64,000 nucleotides of DNA. It comes from Fibrisoma limi BUZ 3. Its GTDB lineage: Bacteria > Bacteroidota > Bacteroidia > Cytophagales > Spirosomataceae. Positions 62,000 to 64,000 of this stretch are shown in pieces (the first letter of the stretch is position 1; each line of letters begins with the position of its first letter). The notes under the pieces were generated by a model that did not search any database, had not been told where the DNA came from, and saw only the letters and a program-made list of their open reading frames with translations. Location: contig NZ_CAIT01000006.1 in assembly GCF_000296815.2 (NCBI RefSeq), forward strand, positions 502,777-566,776, in the 5' to 3' direction. Position numbers and translations under genes: made by a program.

Positions 62000-63148
62000 A
62001 TGCATCGCAGAACATTTCTTAAAAACTCAGCAACGCTGGCGTCGTCGGTATACGTAGGATCGTCCACGGATTTTCCCTTATCGCCGTCGACCGCTAAACG
62101 GAAGAACAAACTACCCCAGTGGAAGGGCTTTAACCTGCTCGATTTCTTTTCGCCCAATCCAACAACCAATCGCGGTGCAACGACCGAGGAGCAACTGAAG
62201 TGGATGCGCGACTGGGGGTTCAACTTTGTCCGGCTACCCATTGCCTACCCGCATTACCTCCGTTTCGACCGGAGCCGCAACATTACGCCCGAGGAGGTGT
62301 ATCAGATTGACGAGCAGGCCGTTGATCGCATCGATCACCTGGTTCATCTGGCTCACAAACACAAACTGCACGTAAGTCTGAACCTGCACCGGGCACCCGG
62401 CTATTGCATCAACGCCGGTTTCCACGAGCCCTATAACCTCTGGACCGATCAGCCGGCCCTCGACGCGTTCTGCTTTCACTGGAACATGTGGGCGAAACGG
62501 TACAAAAACGTATCGGCCCAAAAAATCAGCTTTGATCTGCTCAATGAGCCAAGCTGGCGGGACGATATGAACGACCAGCTCGGCAAGAAGGGAACCGTAC
62601 CCGGTGATATGTACCGCAAGCTGGCCGTTGCGGCTTCGCAGGCCATCCGGAAGGAAAACCCCGACCACCTGATCATTGCCGATGGCAACAACGTGGGGCA
62701 GTCGGTCGTTCCGGAACTTACCGACCTGAACATCGCGCAGAGTTGTCGTGGCTACGTGCCCGGAGCCATTTCGCATTACAAAGCTCCCTGGACGACCAAG
62801 TATCCCGATCAGGCGCCGGAGCCTAAATGGCCGGGGCAGGTAGGGGATAAGTACCTGAGCCGGGCGATGCTGGAGACGTTTTATAAACCCTGGATCGAGC
62901 TGGTCAATCAGGGCGTGGGCGTTCACTGCGGGGAGTGCGGCTGTTGGAACAAGACCCCGCACGACGTGTTTCTGGCCTGGTTCGGCGACGTCCTCGACAT
63001 CCTGTCAAGCAATCAGATTGGGTTTGCACTCTGGGAATACGTTGGTGATTTTGGCATCCTGAACTCGAAACGCGCCGACGTGGCCTACGAAGACTGGCAC
63101 GGCTACAAACTCGACCGCAAACTGCTGAACCTGCTGATGAAGTATTGA
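62000..63148 (+). CDS. GH5 family glycoside hydrolase with Tat-type signal
   Basis: The 382-residue enzyme starts with a twin-arginine motif HRRTFLKNSATLASSV (residues 2-17). GH5 motifs: WKGFNLLDFF, WGFNFVRLPIAYP, LHVSLNLHRAPGYC, ISFDLLNEPSWRDDM with Glu183 (acid/base), LIIADGNNVGQ, and GVGVHCGECGCWNK with Glu312 (nucleophile). An additional WEYVGDFGIL follows. It is a different subfamily from the GH5 at 48498. It converges with an S9 peptidase gene and is separated by a strong hairpin. Confidence 0.9.
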   Translation: MHRRTFLKNSATLASSVYVGSSTDFPLSPSTAKRKNKLPQWKGFNLLDFFSPNPTTNRGATTEEQLKWMRDWGFNFVRLPIAYPHYLRFDRSRNITPEEVYQIDEQAVDRIDHLVHLAHKHKLHVSLNLHRAPGYCINAGFHEPYNLWTDQPALDAFCFHWNMWAKRYKNVSAQKISFDLLNEPSWRDDMNDQLGKKGTVPGDMYRKLAVAASQAIRKENPDHLIIADGNNVGQSVVPELTDLNIAQSCRGYVPGAISHYKAPWTTKYPDQAPEPKWPGQVGDKYLSRAMLETFYKPWIELVNQGVGVHCGECGCWNKTPHDVFLAWFGDVLDILSSNQIGFALWEYVGDFGILNSKRADVAYEDWHGYKLDRKLLNLLMKY

Positions 63149-63160
63149 AGCCGAGCTTTT

Positions 63161-63210
63161 GTAAATTTCACCCCCAACCGCCCTCCAGGGGGCTGGGGGT
63201 GAAATTTTAC
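63161..63210. terminator. Strong palindrome between convergent genes
   Basis: GTAAATTTCACCCCCA (63161-63176) pairs with TGGGGGTGAAATTTTAC (63194-63210), with a one-base bulge and further C-rich/G-rich pairing in the loop. It separates GH5 (+) from the S9 peptidase (-) and overlaps the peptidase stop codon (63207-63209). The sequence is like CCCCCAACC-type intergenic repeats of Bacteroidota (from memory). Confidence 0.75.
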
Positions 63211-64000
63211 CTTACCACCATCTGCGGATTCATCAGGTATTTGTCCAGGAATTCTTTTACGGCTTTGTAGGCCGTAATCTCGTTTTCCTTTTTCATGAAA
63301 CCGTGGCCTTCGTCGGGGAACGTAACGTATTCGACCGGCACGCCGTTTTTCTTTACGTTAGCCACAATTTCGTCGGATTCAATCTTTAAAACGCGCGGGT
63401 CGTTAGCGCCCTGAATTACCAGCAGCGGTTTGCGAATACGCTCGGTATGAAACAACGGAGATTTGTTGTACAGGGCAACGGAATCGGCCTTGGGGTGGCC
63501 AATTTCCTTAAACAGGGCCTCGCGTTGCGGTCCCCACCACTCGGGCATGCTGTTCAGCGTACGAATCCAGTTGGCCACCCCGAAAATATCAACCCCAACG
63601 GCAAATTCGTCGGGCGTGAAGGTCAGGCCGGCCAGCGTCATATACCCGCCGTAGGAACCACCCATGATGCCGATTTTAGCCGGGTCAACGTAGCCCGTCG
63701 AGGTCAGGAACTTCTTCGATTCTACGCAGTCGCGCAGGTCGGCGTCACCGTGTTTGCGATCGTCGGCCGCGTAGAATGTTTTGCCGTAGCCTGAGCTGCC
63801 CCGGTTGTTAACTGCCAGCACAACGTAGCCGTTATTCACCAGGTACTGCACCAGGGGCGAATACGTCAGGCGGGTCTGCCCGCCGGGACCGCCATGAATC
63901 GATAAAATGGCCGGGTGTTTGTCGCCCGCTTTCATGTCTTTAGGTTTATAGAGCAGGGCCGGAATCTCCATCCCATCGAAGGACTTATACCGGATGACCT
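63207..64000 (-). CDS. S9 family peptidase, C-terminal catalytic part (cut by window end)
   Basis: The frame is open past the right edge; translating past the first Met gives VIRYKSFDGMEIPALLYKPK, which is the start of the alpha/beta-hydrolase domain after the N-terminal propeller of prolyl oligopeptidase-type proteases. Catalytic residues are Ser in GIMGGSYGGYM, Asp in IQGANDPRVL, and His in DEGHGFMK, all present. The propeller domain and the gene start lie outside the window. Members cleave peptide bonds in peptides or act as dipeptidyl peptidases. Confidence 0.9.
   Translation of the reverse strand, partial: VIRYKSFDGMEIPALLYKPKDMKAGDKHPAILSIHGGPGGQTRLTYSPLVQYLVNNGYVVLAVNNRGSSGYGKTFYAADDRKHGDADLRDCVESKKFLTSTGYVDPAKIGIMGGSYGGYMTLAGLTFTPDEFAVGVDIFGVANWIRTLNSMPEWWGPQREALFKEIGHPKADSVALYNKSPLFHTERIRKPLLVIQGANDPRVLKIESDEIVANVKKNGVPVEYVTFPDEGHGFMKKENEITAYKAVKEFLDKYLMNPQMVVR

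Noticed and set aside
1-64000. CRISPR arrays, tRNA, rRNA or insertion sequences
   Set aside because: No repeat-spacer periodicity, tRNA-like cloverleaf, conserved rRNA segment or transposase motif was recognised on reading; short tRNA genes cannot be fully ruled out without a scan.

Overview
The window looks like a chromosomal stretch from a Bacteroidota member of the order Cytophagales, most likely Spirosoma or a close relative (genus is inference). The evidence is a GC-rich sequence with poor Shine-Dalgarno signals, a TonB-dependent receptor with a carboxypeptidase-like N-terminal domain, a secreted repeat protein with a type IX secretion sorting tail, TPR/HisKA_3 sensor kinases, paired DUF1080 proteins, and a TAnnTTTG-type promoter box. 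No rRNA, tRNA, CRISPR array, transposase or phage gene was seen. The region reads as ordinary chromosome rich in secreted enzymes, with several unusual islands.

Layout. 1-5 kb: the end of an SDR gene, an AmpG-like permease next to a GH18 chitinase, then an AraC regulator followed by an SDR. 5-10.7 kb: a VOC protein, an esterase, small membrane and secreted proteins, an SGNH hydrolase, an eight-repeat type IX-secreted protein, and a tiny Cys-rich lipoprotein behind a structured leader. 10.7-15.4 kb (minus strand): a GlxA-type regulator overlapping a DJ-1/PfpI gene, then a two-gene unit of a cyclase-like/HTH SatD protein and a DUF3307 membrane protein under a palindromic promoter region, then an esterase. 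15.5-21.8 kb: a three-subunit molybdenum hydroxylase (PaoABC-like) and a cytochrome c-PQQ fusion. 21.9-28.6 kb: a vanadium haloperoxidase with a DUF3455 gene, a methyltransferase, a TonB-like protein, and a sensor kinase converging on its likely response regulator. 28.8-34.3 kb: a LolA-like protein, a TonB-dependent receptor, and a second haloperoxidase whose open frame runs 137 codons upstream of its first ATG. 34.7-42.7 kb: two lipoproteins, a methyltransferase, a GT39-like transferase, a formamidase and an unusual M1 peptidase fusion. 42.8-64 kb: DUF1080 proteins, two GH5 enzymes, a heparinase II/III-like lyase, a PQQ sugar dehydrogenase, an enolase-superfamily enzyme, an amidohydrolase, a Bcr-type efflux pump, a second TPR kinase, a truncated globin and an S9 peptidase cut by the window edge.

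How the genes work together. Many products carry Sec, lipoprotein or Tat signals and act on polysaccharides, sugars, peptides or small organics outside the cytoplasm. Oxidoreductases (Mo enzyme, cytochrome-PQQ, haloperoxidases) form a second theme. Regulation is local: AraC and GlxA regulators sit beside their likely targets and a kinase converges on its regulator. The most interesting small system is satD-DUF3307: a protein with a class III nucleotide-cyclase-like domain plus HTH, 6 bp upstream of a polytopic membrane protein with conserved His and Asp residues. Several palindromic intergenic repeats, of a kind that recurs within the window, separate the units.
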